A DNA stretch of 64,000 nucleotides from Branchiostoma floridae (GCF_000003815.2 NW_023365727.1:58717-122716); one strand, 5' to 3'; positions 22,276-33,079 are shown, counted from the stretch's first letter. The notes: generated by a model from the sequence alone, not told the origin. Made by a program: numbers and translations.

Positions 22276-24520
22276 AGCTGCACTGATTTATTTCCTCGTC
22301 ATTTTGGCAGCAAAGATTGACTGAGAAGACAATATAGAGATGGGTGGGGGCAGGAGGTAGAAGGAAAACCTTAAAATACATAAATAAATCTGACTATATA
22401 ATACATCAATTGCTGCCTGAAACTATGTTTAGTAACATCAACTCTTATAATTCCACCAGATGCCAGAATACCTAGCCCCAGGGTACCATCCGGATAGTAG
22501 TTTGCTCTGACGTTTTTTTATAAACTATAACGGGGGCCGCCCTAAGACGGTTCCCGTCGTAAGACGGAACGGATTTTTTGCTGATCTTATTATCCATAAG
22601 TACACCGTGTTTGTTGCTACTGACTATGCTGATTACAAAGGTAAATAAACCAAGTCCATGCACACAGCTTTGATTTGCATTCCAAGTATACTTTAACATA
22701 TTTACTTCATGTTTTAAAAAAACAGAATTCTAACAGTAATGTTGACAGTGCTGAATCACTGCGGTCACCGGCCTCTGCGTATTGGCGGCTCGTGTCGCTA
22801 ACTATACGAACTCTTTCAAGCAGTCACACAACTGCCATGATACACATAAATAAAGCTCCATACAAAACACTATGAATATGGGTCTTCAAATGTCTGTTGA
22901 GTAGAAAAGCAACCAAAAGGAAGCGACATAAACATTGCCACCATTGTACTCCCAAGGGAGTGTGGCCGTGAAGGTGACAGACTAGAGAACGCTCCAAAGA
23001 TTTATTTGACTGTAACAAATGATTCGTGCTGTCTATGAAAATAAGACTTGACAGAGAGATGTAGATGATATTTTCATATAATCAGAAAGAGTTTTGCTGA
23101 TGTTGGCGGTGTCCTTTTTTCGTAATGTTTTTTTTAGTCGGGCATTCACAATCAGTGCATTCAGTCCAGTGCCCGTAAAAACATCAGCTGGATTGTTCTA
23201 GGTACAGCCTTCCTCGTGTGAGACAAGAAGTACATACAGTCACGATTTTACTGTCAAAAGAAAGCTAAAATATCATATTATTAATTTTTTTCTGTGTACT
23301 TAAATTTACCACTTACTTCTGAAGAGAGCAAAATGTAAAAAAAAGCGTACCGAGTTAGGCACACTGTCCATCGTAGCACAAAATTGGAAGGTTACATACA
23401 CGAAATTGTCTCACAGTGTTTGCCGCTTGTAACATGCAGCGCGAAAGGTTCATAAACCACATGAATGCATTTCTTATTCAAATATATTGTTCAAATCTAT
23501 GTGTAAAAAATTCAGTCATCAAAATTTGACCACTCTCAGGCAACTAGCGATGGAGCGCCATGAGTTTGAGCGCAAGAAAAAGCGTACCGTGTTGGGGCAC
23601 CTCCCGTTATATAATACAGTCGCTTCTTGCTCTGACTTTTATTATACACTATATACAGTTACGTTTATGAAGGTTAGACATCCAGGTAAGCAATAGTCAA
23701 ATACAATTCAATCTCTGCAACTGGATAAAAAAACGGATATTCACTTCCGGAAGGAGATATCCGTTTTTCTTAACCAGATGTCGATATCGACTTGAACTGG
23801 ACAGGTGGTCAGGCGGGGAATACCCCCCTGAAACTCTCGGTGAATTCCGTCTAGAATGGAGCATGTCCCACTTTTTTGTTTTTTTACCGCAACTGTACCA
23901 TTGGTCCATCTATCTTCTNNNNNNNNNNNNNNNNNNNNNNNNNNNNNNNNNNNNNNNNNNNNNNNNNNNNNNNNNNNNNNNNNNNNNNNNNNNNNNNNNN
24001 NNNNNNNNNNNNNNNNNNCAAGAGTTCGTAGACCTCAGGCCTGCATGAAATGTATTGGGTTTCTGTAGAACCAGCAGTACAACGCNNNNNNNNNNNNNNN
24101 NNNNNNNNNNNNNNNNNNNNNNNNNNNNNNNNNNNNNNNNNNNNNNNNNNNNNNNNNNNNNNNNNNNNNNNNNNNNNNNNNNNNNGATCGTCTTACTCAT
24201 CAAACTCGTTCTTCCAAATTACACTGAATGTCCATAAAAAGATTTCCTTTTTGAGGCTTTTTCAAAGAGGAAAACATCGAGGATTGCAATAATCCCATTG
24301 AGCTGTAACCACAAAAGGGACATGGAGGAAAAGGGGACTCTCAACAACCCGATGGCTTTCCTGTCCGTGTGGTGCAGCTTGCTGGTACAGCTTGGTTTGT
24401 TCTCGACATCGATTATTCTGCTTTCAAAACATAATTTCAGCAAAGGTAGACTATTCAGGACTCCCTGCTCAATCAGCTTCACATTCTAATACATGTAATA
24501 TACTTTCTGATAATTCATTC
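22276..24520. other. mostly unrecognised; possible eroded zinc-finger piece
   Basis: On the minus strand about 22890-22985 reads CRFLLVAFLLNRHLKTHIHS. The L.RHLKTH spacing resembles half of a C2H2 finger but lacks a proper CxxC, so it is weak. At 23727-23767 an inverted repeat (AAAACGGATAT...ATATCCGTTTT) forms a hairpin. Two 100-N gaps lie at 23919-24018 and 24086-24185. Confidence 0.3.
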
Positions 24521-24523
24521 AAG

Positions 24524-24592
24524 GTACCTCTTCAAGGAAACAGCTGTGACTGTGGTGCACATACCATCTACAACATGGCATGGACTGTTGAC
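24524..24592 (+). CDS. Ulp1/C48 cysteine protease-like exon (catalytic Gln-Cys motif)
   Basis: This 69-bp exon runs from an AAG acceptor-like edge to a perfect GTAAGT donor and encodes VPLQGNSCDCGAHTIYN followed by MAWTVD. The Q-x-N-S-x-D-C-G arrangement is the oxyanion Gln and nucleophile Cys signature of Ulp1/SENP (C48) peptidases, which cleave SUMO or related modifiers. Many transposons also carry C48 domains. The upstream His and Asp of the triad are not visible; gaps lie 340-600 bp upstream. It ends in phase 0 and joins in frame with the exon at 24962. The AAG acceptor is unusual, so the exon may extend further 5'. It may be a real gene or a transposon-derived remnant. Confidence 0.5.
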
Positions 24593-24961
24593 GTAAGTTC
24601 AATCTAATTTTCAAATACTGTAATTCACTCTGTCTTCTTGATACCAAACTTTCATGGTCTGAGAAAATCTAACTTATTCTCGAAATGTTCACATGCGGCA
24701 GTGAACAAATTATTTGTTATTGTTACTATGACAAACTATTTGTTATCAGTAATGATAAGTTCATGTTACAGTCGTCATCGTGAAAATTGTGAACATAACA
24801 GTACATTGAAGAAATCTGGGATTACAGTAAGTGTTTAGTTCAAGAAATGAATAGAAAACTAGAGTTCCATGACCCCATACCTTCGCCAAATGGGTCCTCC
24901 TTGGTCAACATATGATGCTGATGATAAGACTTATAGCAATTTTCTGTGTTTACAATTTCAG

Positions 24962-25102
24962 AACTACAAAGAGTTTGCTGAAAGTAGGACTATCTCGGAC
25001 AGGCCACAGAAGGACGTTGGGCTATACATGCGCAAGAAGATCAGAAATGATCAATACTTCTGTATGAAGTTTAACATGGCTGAACCCACCTTTTCTTGTT
25101 AA
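24962..25102 (+). CDS. C-terminal exon of the Ulp1-like protein
   Basis: A TTTCAG acceptor at 24956-24961 leads into NYKEFAESRTISDRPQKDVG and then LYMRKKIRNDQYF, ending with TAA at 25100-25102. Phase 0 matches the previous exon. A short helix with Y-M-R-K-K near the C-terminus is common after the catalytic Cys in C48 proteases (x-x-R-x-x-M/I). The intron between the two exons contains the inverted terminus of the GAACTCTAGT repeat family at 24863-24890. Domain membership rests mainly on the preceding exon. Confidence 0.45.
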   Translation, partial: NYKEFAESRTISDRPQKDVGLYMRKKIRNDQYFCMKFNMAEPTFSC

Positions 25103-25223
25103 TAGCTTCACTAAAGCTTCTATAGTATACGTAATTCTGGATATCTCAAATATATCGAAAATGTAGTACGGGTATCACATATACACTAGGACAGTGAAGG
25201 CTGTATTTATACCCGTGGTAAGG

Positions 25224-25226
<3 letters not shown>

Positions 25227-25264
<38 letters not shown>
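25227..25264. repeat. (TA)n microsatellite
   Basis: An uninterrupted TA dinucleotide tract of about 36 bp. Confidence 0.95.
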
Positions 25265-25266
<2 letters not shown>

Positions 25267-26081
25267 GCCAGTTTCGATTGTTACAGTTTCACTAAATCAT
25301 CTAGAGTATGACCTACCTAGAACATGCAAGAAAAGGCCGTCTTATTTGCGCTCCTCAAATGTTGACGTGAAGTGAAGAAAGCCATATTTCTAGGCGAAAC
25401 TGTTGTATCCGGTCGGTGTATTTCTCGACCAATGGGATTGCACCATCCTATAGCAGTGAGATAGGAACGACCAATAGGAACGTGGCTCTTCTAGTCTGGC
25501 GCACCGCCACATAGAGCTGCTTGTAATACCTCGAGCATGAAGTCATGGAGCTCATGATGGCCTGAGATGATGTTATTATCGATTGTATAAAAAGTGTAAT
25601 GATAGCATTGATGTACCATACTTTGAATTTTACGTTTTTTTTTTCATTCTTGCATTAGCCTGTAATACTCATTACAATATCTTTACAACTAGTAGAGCAC
25701 AATTTATCATCTTTATCCGCGGCAAATATCTAATGATCGAAACAGGGTGCAGAATGTAGGCCATAAATTGGATGTGACAGTTCATAGACGAAAGGCAAGG
25801 ATTGGACATGGTTGCATGCTTGGCACAATCTGATTGGCATTTCTGATTCAGCTAAATTCATACCAAATATCATGTAAATGTGTCGTTCCATTCAACAGTA
25901 TCCCATTGACACACTCACAGACAGATAGACAGGGACACACATGGAGACACTGTCACACAGTTAACCCCAAAATTTTTTCATGGAGATAATTGTCATTCGT
26001 ATCGCAATTAAGATAATATGTTGTATACAGTAGTTTTATCTTGGCAAGTATCCTGATGTGTTATTTGTAATTATATTTCAG

Positions 26082-26151
26082 ATGATCGCCTTTTTCGACA
26101 GGCTACCCGAGAATGTGATGCCAATCCGCAAAATGACAGAGCAGGACCTTG
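26082..26151 (+). CDS. exon preceding RING-H2 domain
   Basis: A 70-bp exon follows a TATATTTCAG acceptor and ends at G|GTAAAT. It encodes MIAFFDRLPENVMPIRKMT plus EQDL and ends in phase 1. It joins the next exon to read ...EQDLETTAECSICLEEY, so the phases agree. The region just before a RING-H2 domain in many E3 ligases has this 'LP....t..dl....' look. Start of the protein is not determined; the ATG here is the first base of the exon and may be internal. Confidence 0.6.
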
Positions 26152-26325
26152 GTAAATTGCTTCTCATTTCATGTCACCCGGGCTATGCTGCAATATAGCG
26201 TATGCAAGAAAAACACATCAAAATTGTATTACAATTCATAGGTCGTTTCATTCTTTACCCAGTGATATCAATAATACACATCTATATTCAACATAGTTAA
26301 TATTTTGCCAAACTATCGTCAACAG

Positions 26326-26439
26326 AGACCACCGCCGAGTGCAGCATCTGTCTGGAAGAATACGAGGTCAACGAGAAGGTGCTGCAGCTAGCCTGTGGTC
26401 ACCAGTTTCACGTGGCTTGTCATAACCTGGTTAAACAAG
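26326..26439 (+). CDS. RING-H2 finger exon (E3 ubiquitin ligase-like)
   Basis: This 114-bp exon runs from CAACAG| to |GTATGT and encodes ETTAECSICLEEYEVNEK, then VLQLACGHQFHVACHNLVKQ. The metal ligands visible are C-x2-C, then C-G-H-x2-H-x2-C, i.e. the first six of the eight RING-H2 ligands. The family recruits E2 enzymes and transfers ubiquitin. The final C-x2-C pair should lie in the next exon, which I could not find in the following kilobase. The gene may continue past repeats, or be broken. It lies 1.3 kb after the Ulp1-like exons; whether they form one transcript is unknown. Confidence 0.7.
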
Positions 26440-27035
26440 GTATGTGGATAAAATTCTTACATGGTAAACGCACATGACGCAGTAGCTATTGGGAGTGATC
26501 AACTTGCGTCCTTCGAAAAGAGCTGGCCCGGTGGATTCAATGACTCCTTGTCCACGTTGGTGGTGACCATGGCAGTGAAGAGAAAGGGAGTACAGGTTGG
26601 GAACAGTAAAGTGTATGACACAAATCTAATCTACTCTCGGGTAATAGGGTTGCAACAGTCTAGACATTAATATCAAAACTGCCCTTGCGTATGAACTGTC
26701 ACCCGTGCCAACCTCGATGTTTAATGATGAAGGCTACTACAAAATTGCTACTACAAAGTCTACTCTTAAGAGGAAGCTGCAGGTGACTGTCTAACAGCGT
26801 TTGGTTGATATGCCCGTTTCATCTTTATGATTGCGAGGTCGACCAGCAGGCTTCAGTAAGTATATGCAAATTTACAACAATGACGTTGTGTCTAACTGTG
26901 TCTAACAACATTTGAGATATTATAATATTATATGCACATGCATTTGAAAAATGTACAGACCAGAAATTAATGGATAGAATTTTTAACAGAAAAATGTTTA
27001 TACGAAAAATTACCTAGCTCTACAGTCAACCAAAA

Positions 27036-27119
27036 TATGTACCGCTGGGGAGCGTCCTAGGACCCCAACGTTTTTGTAATATTTGTAAACGACATACCAG
27101 ACGATAGTTGCAATAGGAT
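27036..27119 (+). pseudogene. LINE reverse transcriptase scrap, frameshifted
   Basis: The frame at 27036 reads VPLGSVLGPQ and the neighbouring frame continues FVIFVNDIPDDSCNR. Together they match the 'PQGSVLGPLLFLIFINDLP' block of Jockey/CR1-type reverse transcriptases, with a frameshift at about 27073. Nothing else of the polymerase is intact nearby. Confidence 0.6.
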
Positions 27120-27379
27120 GCCAAGAAATCTGATATGTCTTTATGTGTGCTTGAGTACATGTGTATATGCGTGCAAAACATCTAAATGCACCTGGAACAT
27201 TAGAATGCTTACAACTACATTCTAAGGAGGATCAGATACATTTGATATACTCATTTCCTCTAAATGGAAATCTGAGAAAATACATACATTGCAAATGCAA
27301 CTTGACTAATTGTTTTAAATTTTCTTTACAGAAAAATATTGAATTTGCCTGGCTCCAAAGTGCAATTAAAAAAGTCTAA

Positions 27380-27530
27380 GGGCCCGGTCAAGACGTGCAC
27401 ATCGCTGCGGCAGATGACATTGACGACTCAGGTGTATTTGACGAAAGTGATGACACCACCGATGACGCCTCGGACATCGAGGCAGCGGTGTTCCGCGCCA
27501 TGAAAGCATCGCCAGAGTCGACCCTGGGGA
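27380..27530 (+). CDS. acidic exon-like ORF running into a minisatellite
   Basis: After an in-frame TAA at 27377 the frame reads GPGQDVHIAAADDIDDSG, FDESDDTTDDASDIEAAVF and RAMKASPESTLG, then enters the 28-bp minisatellite at about 27531. Asp/Ser-rich content and lack of stops suggest a former coding exon. The acceptor (CTAAG|GG) is weak and no family is recognised. The minisatellite period is not a multiple of three, so the downstream frame changes with every unit. Confidence 0.3.
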
Positions 27531-28082
27531 CAAAACACCTCCCCAGCCGACCCAGGGGGACATCACACATCCACAGCCGACCCAGGGTGAACAAAAATTT
27601 CCACCCCCGACCCAGGGGGACAAAACACCTCCATAGCCAACCCAGGGGGAAAAAACACATCCACAGCCGACCCAAGGGGAAAACATCTCCACAGCCGACC
27701 CAGGGGGGAAAGATCTCCACAGCCGACCCAGGGGGGGGGGGGGGGAAACCTCTCCACAGCCGACCCAGGGGGAAAACATCTCCACAGCCGACCCAGGGGA
27801 AAAACATCTCCACAGCCGACCCAGGGGAAAAACATCTCCACAGCCGACCCAGGGGGGAAAACATCTCCACAGCCGACCCAGGGGGAAAACATCTCCACAG
27901 CCGACCCAGGGGGTAAACATCTCCACAGCCGACCCAGGGGAAAACATCTTCACAGCCGACCCAGGGGGCAAAACATCTCCACAGCCGACCCAGGGGGTAA
28001 ACATCTCCACAGCCGACCCAGGGGGTAAACATCTCCACAGCCGACCCAGGGGGAAAACATCTTCACAGCCGACCGAGAGGGA
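27531..28082. repeat. 28-bp G/C-skewed minisatellite (~19 units)
   Basis: The core is CAGCCGACCCAGGGGGAAAA plus CATCTCCA. Units differ in the G run (3 to 13) and by small substitutions; the first five or six are more diverged, the last dozen nearly identical. Because the unit has no stop in several frames on both strands, long open frames of about 110-216 codons arise by chance. Confidence 0.92.
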
Positions 28083-28810
28083 AAAAATTGAAACAGGAAT
28101 ATACTATTATTAAGATTTAATGGAAGATTGTTTCCTTAATTCATTCCTCTAAGAAAATTTGAGGAATTCATTGGCACCTCACAGTCTAGTGGAACTCAAG
28201 TATCTACGGATACCAGCAGTCACTACATCTACAAGACCTTCCCTTTCATGATCACTTTAACTTTTCCACCAAATCATTTGTAGACATAATGGGCTTACAT
28301 GCAAACAACACTCACAACAGAAAAAACAGATGAAGAAAGAGAAGAAAACATTGGGGCAGTCCAGCAACAATGCTTGGAGTGATACACAGTCCCTGTACAC
28401 ACGTTTTATCGTTCTTCAGGCACCTGTCAAACAGCATTCCCCCGGAAGAGGTACTTAGTAAAAAACATGAGTCACACGAATCCAATGCATGTCTCTATAT
28501 ATGTCTAGTATGTCTAGGAGTTTACAAGTAAAGCAAAGCAGAAAAAAAAGCAAAGAAGTTAAGGGTACGCCAAAAAACATAGCAAAATGATACTAGCAAC
28601 ATCGCAAGAAGATACATATATTCATTTATTAATATTACAATACAGTGCGCTTTTTTCTTATCTAGATTTTCATATGAAAACAGTAACAAGATTTTAAACA
28701 TTACTTGGATTGAAATTGAAAACACAAATAGGCTAGACACATATTGCTTAATCAAAGACAGATCTAAGACAGAAGTATCTGAGAGTTATTAATGTTTTAA
28801 TCACAGAAAG

Positions 28811-29552
28811 GCACTAGCACAGCTGAGATGCGCAGCACATGGGCTAAGCATAGAAACAGGTAGGCATACTAATGTTGACAGGCAAGATAGATTACGTCCT
28901 CTATGTGAGGCAGGCATCATTAAAAACGAATATTACTTTGTAATGGAATGCCCATTTTTAAACAGTTTGAGAATACAACACCTTCCAAAATACTACGCCA
29001 CACGACCGGACCCACACAAGTTTAAGGAATAAATGTCTGGTCCCACTATAAGTTTGATAAGACAGCTTGGAAAGTTTATTTACAAGGCCTTCACTTTAAG
29101 ATACAACTATATCAATGACCAACAACTCTTTCTGTCGTCCTTGTCTACTTAACCTTTGTCCTCAATGTGTTTTTGATTTATTGTGTCGATGTGCAATTAC
29201 TTTCATTTGACGTAACTAATTGAGAGGACTAATCCTTGTATACTTTTTGTTTCTTCTGATTTATGCATTCATTGAGTAATTGTTCCTCATAAGTTCATGT
29301 CCTTGTCAGGTTTTATAATTTCACTTTTGTTCATGTACTTGTACATTAACATAACTGATTTTGGTTCTGCCCTTATATTGATCATATTTTATTTTAATTT
29401 ATGTACAATTGGTCGCTTTGTTTTATTGATTTCATTTGTAACTTGTGTCTAATTATTTATGATTTCAATGTTCTGTTGAGTACATGTCTATGCCTATGTT
29501 ATGTTGCTATGGCCCATCGGTGGCAGAGAGCAAATAAAGATCATCCTACTTC
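28811..29552 (+). pseudogene. LINE ORF2 C-terminus and 3' UTR
   Basis: The frame at 28811 reads ALAQLRCAAHGLSIETGRH, TNVDRQDRLRPLC and EYYFVMECPFLN. This matches the C-terminal zinc-knuckle region of the ORF2 at 45959-49732 (LRIAAHRLEIEKGRHNNV ... LCPTC ... HFMIECP). It continues to an MSGPTISLIRQLGKFIYKA block matching the same ORF's end. The first Cys is Arg and the His is Tyr here, so the zinc ligands are damaged. An AATAAAG signal near 29533 marks the 3' end. It is a related but diverged, truncated copy. Confidence 0.75.
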
Positions 29553-29655
29553 TTGGTAACTGGGATGGAGGGAAAATTCCCAGATAATTCAATATATGTT
29601 TAGATAACTTATGTAATAATGATTCATTTGCTTAATATAATTGATATAATTTCAG

Positions 29656-29786
29656 ATCTACCAGCCTTTCATAGACAAAATCGTGACCAACCTGGAGGAG
29701 CGGTTTCCTGGCATTGAGCAGCTGACTGCCTTCAACGTCTTTGCTCCAGATGAGGCAGGCCACGACCACACGCAGAGGCTCAAGTC
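29656..29786 (+). pseudogene. possible hAT-transposase-derived fragment
   Basis: Following a TTTCAG acceptor the frame reads IYQPFIDKIVTNLEERFPG, then IEQLTAFNVFAPDEAGHDH. 'y.PfiD.i...LeeRF' is a pattern seen ahead of the dimerisation region in hAT-derived proteins of the ZNF862 type. Only about 44 codons are available and no catalytic residues are present, so the call is tentative. Confidence 0.35.
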
Positions 29787-30408
29787 CGTACAGACCCACT
29801 TTACAGTCTCCTTAACCGACAGCCTGACACCTACACTAACTATAGCGAATCGTCCCTCTTCACAGGAAAGCAGACGCCTCACCATCGAACAATGGTCGTC
29901 TGCTTTCCTGATCTTCCAGTTCATTTACATACAACAGCACCCCCCCAACACAGCCCACACCTCGTCTCGTATCTACATCTGATCCGCCGACCTAGCCTCC
30001 CGCAAAGCACAGTGGGTGAAGTATGAGGAGCAATTTCATCACAGGGAAACATTTCCCGACACACCCTGGAACACCCCACATAACATTTAAAGCTATATGT
30101 AGATGCTCTCACCGGCCTTTCCCCTAAAAAAAGGTTTGTGCGTATAGATAACTTAGTTCAAACTCCAAGCATTGTATTAAAACTGCTTCTCTGCTTACAG
30201 CAAATCGCCTGGCAGGGCATTGGTGATGAGTTTATTGTGTCGTACGGCACGATCAATGGACCATACGGCGGCCTTCCATGTTTTAAAACTAAGGATTTAC
30301 AATCCAACATACATGGACAGGAAAGCTATAGTATTGTTTGTATAACTGGATACAAATAACAGAAAACATGCTTGGTTTGTGTCATTTGAATATTGGTTTG
30401 TTCACCAG

Positions 30409-30522
30409 GAACTTACAAAACTGGCTTCGTTAGGTTTCATCGAACCATCCAACTCTCCGTGGGGGCCCTTGTTGTTTTAGTTAAGAGGAATGGCGGCACT
30501 AGAGTGTGTGTAGACTATCTTG
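30409..30522 (+). pseudogene. Ty3/gypsy reverse transcriptase fragment
   Basis: The frame reads ELTKLASLGFIEPSNSPWG, ALVVLVKRNGGTRVCVDY. This is the N-terminal RT block 'l...GiIepSnSPWasPvvlVkKkdG..R.CvDYR' of gypsy-type polymerases. The next expected residues (R-x-L-N) are not present, and no other domain follows. It is unrelated in position to the element at 37.9-41.5 kb. Confidence 0.75.
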
Positions 30523-30533
30523 TGTATCTCCAG

Positions 30534-30697
30534 ATCTAAAGACGAGCCACTGGTACAGAAACTGCCTCCCCCAGCTGCAAGCATGCCAGCATCTACTGCG
30601 CCTTCATCCTCGGGTGCAACCGGACTATATTCTATCTTCAAGGCAGGCGAAAGAAAATGGAGTCCATTCAAAACATATACGAATAAGGAAATTGCTG
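30534..30697 (+). CDS. exon-like ORF, unknown protein
   Basis: Bounded by CTCCAG| and |GTGAGT and open for 164 bp: SKDEPLVQKLPPPAASMPAS, then GATGLYSIFKAGERKWSPFK and TYTNKEIAG. The Pro/Ala/Ser-rich half looks like a disordered linker. No family recognised. It begins only 11 bp after the gypsy RT scrap, so it may itself be transposon-derived. Confidence 0.3.
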
Positions 30698-31342
30698 GTG
30701 AGTTTGTCATGCTATTGTCTACTCCCTTCATTTCAATCACTACAACATTAGTGTTAAGTCTGATGCTCAATTATCATTCACTCTGTCGCCGATTGATCTG
30801 GGGCCAAAAGTAATGTGGTTGCAGGGTTAACAGTTGGCATAATTTTGAAATTTCAAACTTATTGATATATCTTAGTCTTTTTGTGGCCTTGCTTAGGCCA
30901 CAATGATTTGACTATACTGATGGCATCATTCGGGCGCTGCAAATTTGATGAATCCATGTGAAAAAAATTTGCTGTCATTATGAAGAAAGGGAGATTTTCT
31001 CCAAGAGAAATGTTACTCTGTACGTGGGCCTACAAGATGACATCTGCCTCGCTGCTGGCATACAGCACGTCGCCAGCGGTCACCACCAGCACGCCGCCAG
31101 CTGCCGCTGTCACCAACACGCCGCCTCGGTTTAAGTATGAGGGGCTACCATGTCTCGTCGACCTGTTCAAAGCCAGTGATTTATTTCGACCTGCAGAACG
31201 GCCACCATCATGTTGATATTATTCACAATCATAGCCTTATTCGTGTCGGCGGCAACAAATGCCTGCCGTGTGCTTGATGGTGGCGACTGCCCTATTCTTT
31301 TTGTCAGTGTACATAGAGAGAAAGTAGAGATCTATTGGGAGC

Positions 31343-31660
31343 TTGCCAAGAAAAGAACATTCCCACAGATTATCTGTTTTAAGGAAGCTAGCTGGGCTGG
31401 AAGTGGGAAGGCTTCCAAAGTACTGCACTACCAGAATGATGTTTGCAGAGACCAGGCGCCTCAATCAGATTCATGTAGCCAATGTGGTCAGCAGGTGTGA
31501 AAACATCACAGTAGGTATAGATGGAACAACCAAGAAGCATGACAAGTACGGTTCTGTTAGCTTTTTGACTAGTGAAGGATCGTTTGTTGCAGCCATTCAA
31601 GACCAGCTGTCTGGTTACACTGATCAGCAGGCGGCCATGTTCAAAAAAGTCATCTCATAA
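31343..31660 (+). pseudogene. transposase-like fragment with a GIDGTTKK motif
   Basis: The frame encodes RRLNQIHVANVVSRCENITV, GIDGTTKKHDKYGSVSF and LTSEGSFVAAIQDQLSG, stops at 31660 and would continue for about 45 codons after the stop. A hydrophobic strand followed by D-G-T-[TS]-[KR] and a later G-S/Y-V strand recurs in a family of invertebrate transposon-like proteins; it could be the first catalytic strand of an RNase H-fold transposase. I cannot name the family with confidence. The in-frame stop and the short length argue for a relic. Confidence 0.35.
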
Positions 31661-31847
31661 TTTGCCTCAGCTTGTTCAGCCAGTAGAGATGGTGCTCAAA
31701 ACAAAACATCCGAAAAAACAAACCCCTTCCTAAAAGATTCCATTGGAATGAAAATTCAGCACAAAGTTTTCAATCCCTCAGCCAACCACACATTGTAGTC
31801 ATTGTAGATAAACTTCATAATCTTTCAATTAAACGAATAAAAAACAA

Positions 31848-32001
31848 AGACCATTGAAAACTACGTCTCGGACTTCAGTACAGTATTAAGAGATGTCGGA
31901 TATAAATCAATGGGTTTAAAAATTAATCGGAACTGTCCACGAAAGAGTAATAATAAGAAATGGTTTGACAAAAATTGTAATGAAATGAAACGACGACGCC
32001 A
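31848..32001 (+). pseudogene. LINE ORF2 linker fragment
   Basis: The frame reads ENYVSDFSTVLRDVGYKS, then KKWFDKNCNEMKRRRQRT. 'kkWFd.nC..lkr....' is the segment between endonuclease and reverse transcriptase in CR1/Crack-like LINEs; the ORF2 at 45959-49732 has KPWFNQSCAALKRKVNR at the equivalent place. No flanking domains remain. Confidence 0.6.
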
Positions 32002-32544
32002 GCGAACTTGCAGGAGTTACGGCAACACCCGAAGATCCAGGCAGCGATGCGGGAGCTGACGTCCTCGTCGCTGGCACTGGACGACCTGTTGTCGCGCCCT
32101 TCCGCCAAGACCACGGTCCCAGCCACCGCTACGCCCACCGCCTCACCACTCCAGAGGCTGGACCAGGACCCCCAAGTCTACTGTACAAGTCTACTGTCTA
32201 CCCCCAAGTACAATTGAATTTTTAGAGATAAAATCCCATTAACACTCGTTGTAGCCCAGAAAGCTAAGGGCCTTACAAAGAACTAGCCCAACCGTTTCCA
32301 GAAAACACCAATTGTTATCATAAGCTTTGCTAGAAGGTAAATATTTCTTGTTACATTTGGATGTAGATTTGTGGTTCAGCAGTGGATGTCTGAGTCATTG
32401 AAGTCAAATTAGTCATAACTCTCAATTTTCATGGTCATATGATGTCATGGCATGAGATCTGTTTTTAAATTAGAAAAATTTGAGATGATGACTGATTAGA
32501 ACCTTTTTTTTTACAATGTCAACACAATTATCTCTATCTTTCAG

Positions 32545-32610
32545 AGATGTTTGATGCTAACTCACACAGTGACTCCTTACCAACTTCACCAGATGACTCC
32601 GCCAGTTTAG
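32545..32610 (+). CDS. short exon, Ser/Asp-rich
   Basis: A 66-bp exon between TTTCAG| and |GTAGGA encodes EMFDANSHSDSLPTSPDDS, then ASL, ending in phase 1. It joins in frame to the exon at 32986 (…ASL-GPSTLRF). Protein family unknown. Confidence 0.5.
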   Translation, partial: RCLMLTHTVTPYQLHQMTPPV

Positions 32611-32985
32611 GTAGGATGAACCTTGAACGTAGGATAGTGGCAGTAATTATGCAACAGCTGTATGTCAAATCTGTATCTTACAAAAGAAAAGGGTAAATCT
32701 TCCTGATTTATGTAATTAATTCTGCCTCAATTGCTCTTTAGCTATTAACATCTTTAAAAAAAGTATTAGAATGAAAAGTTGTCATTACGGCAATTAATGT
32801 TAACCTACCTCATTGACCTATCTTCAATGTACATTGTACTTGGGGTAAGGGAAGGAATTAGGAGAGGAGATGTGATGATATATAACTGTACAGCAACACC
32901 TGAGGTGGAACTTGACAGCAATAGAAGAATTTGATTCTACAGGAAATGGTGATTAAGCCCATTTTGCTTTTTCATAATTCTGTAG

Positions 32986-33079
32986 GTCCCAGTACTTTGA
33001 GATTTACTTTCAAGAGGAGAGTCAATCGTGCAGAACACATTGAGACAGAGAAGAGGAGGCGAGTATTCAAAAATCACAG
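32986..33079 (+). CDS. short basic exon, in phase with the previous one
   Basis: A 94-bp exon from TCTGTAG| to |GTATTC encodes GPSTLRFTFKRRVNRAEHIE, then TEKRRRVFKNH. Two Lys/Arg clusters suggest a nuclear localisation or nucleic-acid contact region. A CACTA element begins at 33090, 10 bp after the donor site. The exon at 41737 lies on the same strand but its phase does not fit directly after this one, so at least one exon would be missing between them. Confidence 0.5.

Noticed and set aside
22824-23018. A C2H2 zinc-finger gene
   Set aside because: Only an L.RHLKTH-like stretch is present, without a CxxC pair in frame; kept as a low-confidence remark.
27366-28038. Long minus-strand open frames (over 200 codons) rich in Trp/Gly/Cys/Arg
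   Set aside because: They are periodic translations of the 28-bp minisatellite in different frames, with no start context or family similarity.
27531-28082. Regular 28-bp repeats as a CRISPR array
   Set aside because: There are no unique spacers; units are head-to-tail, and the genome is eukaryotic.
32008-32217. A 69-codon plus-strand frame with a Pro/Thr/Ala-rich stretch
   Set aside because: No convincing acceptor or donor and no motif; it follows a LINE scrap directly.
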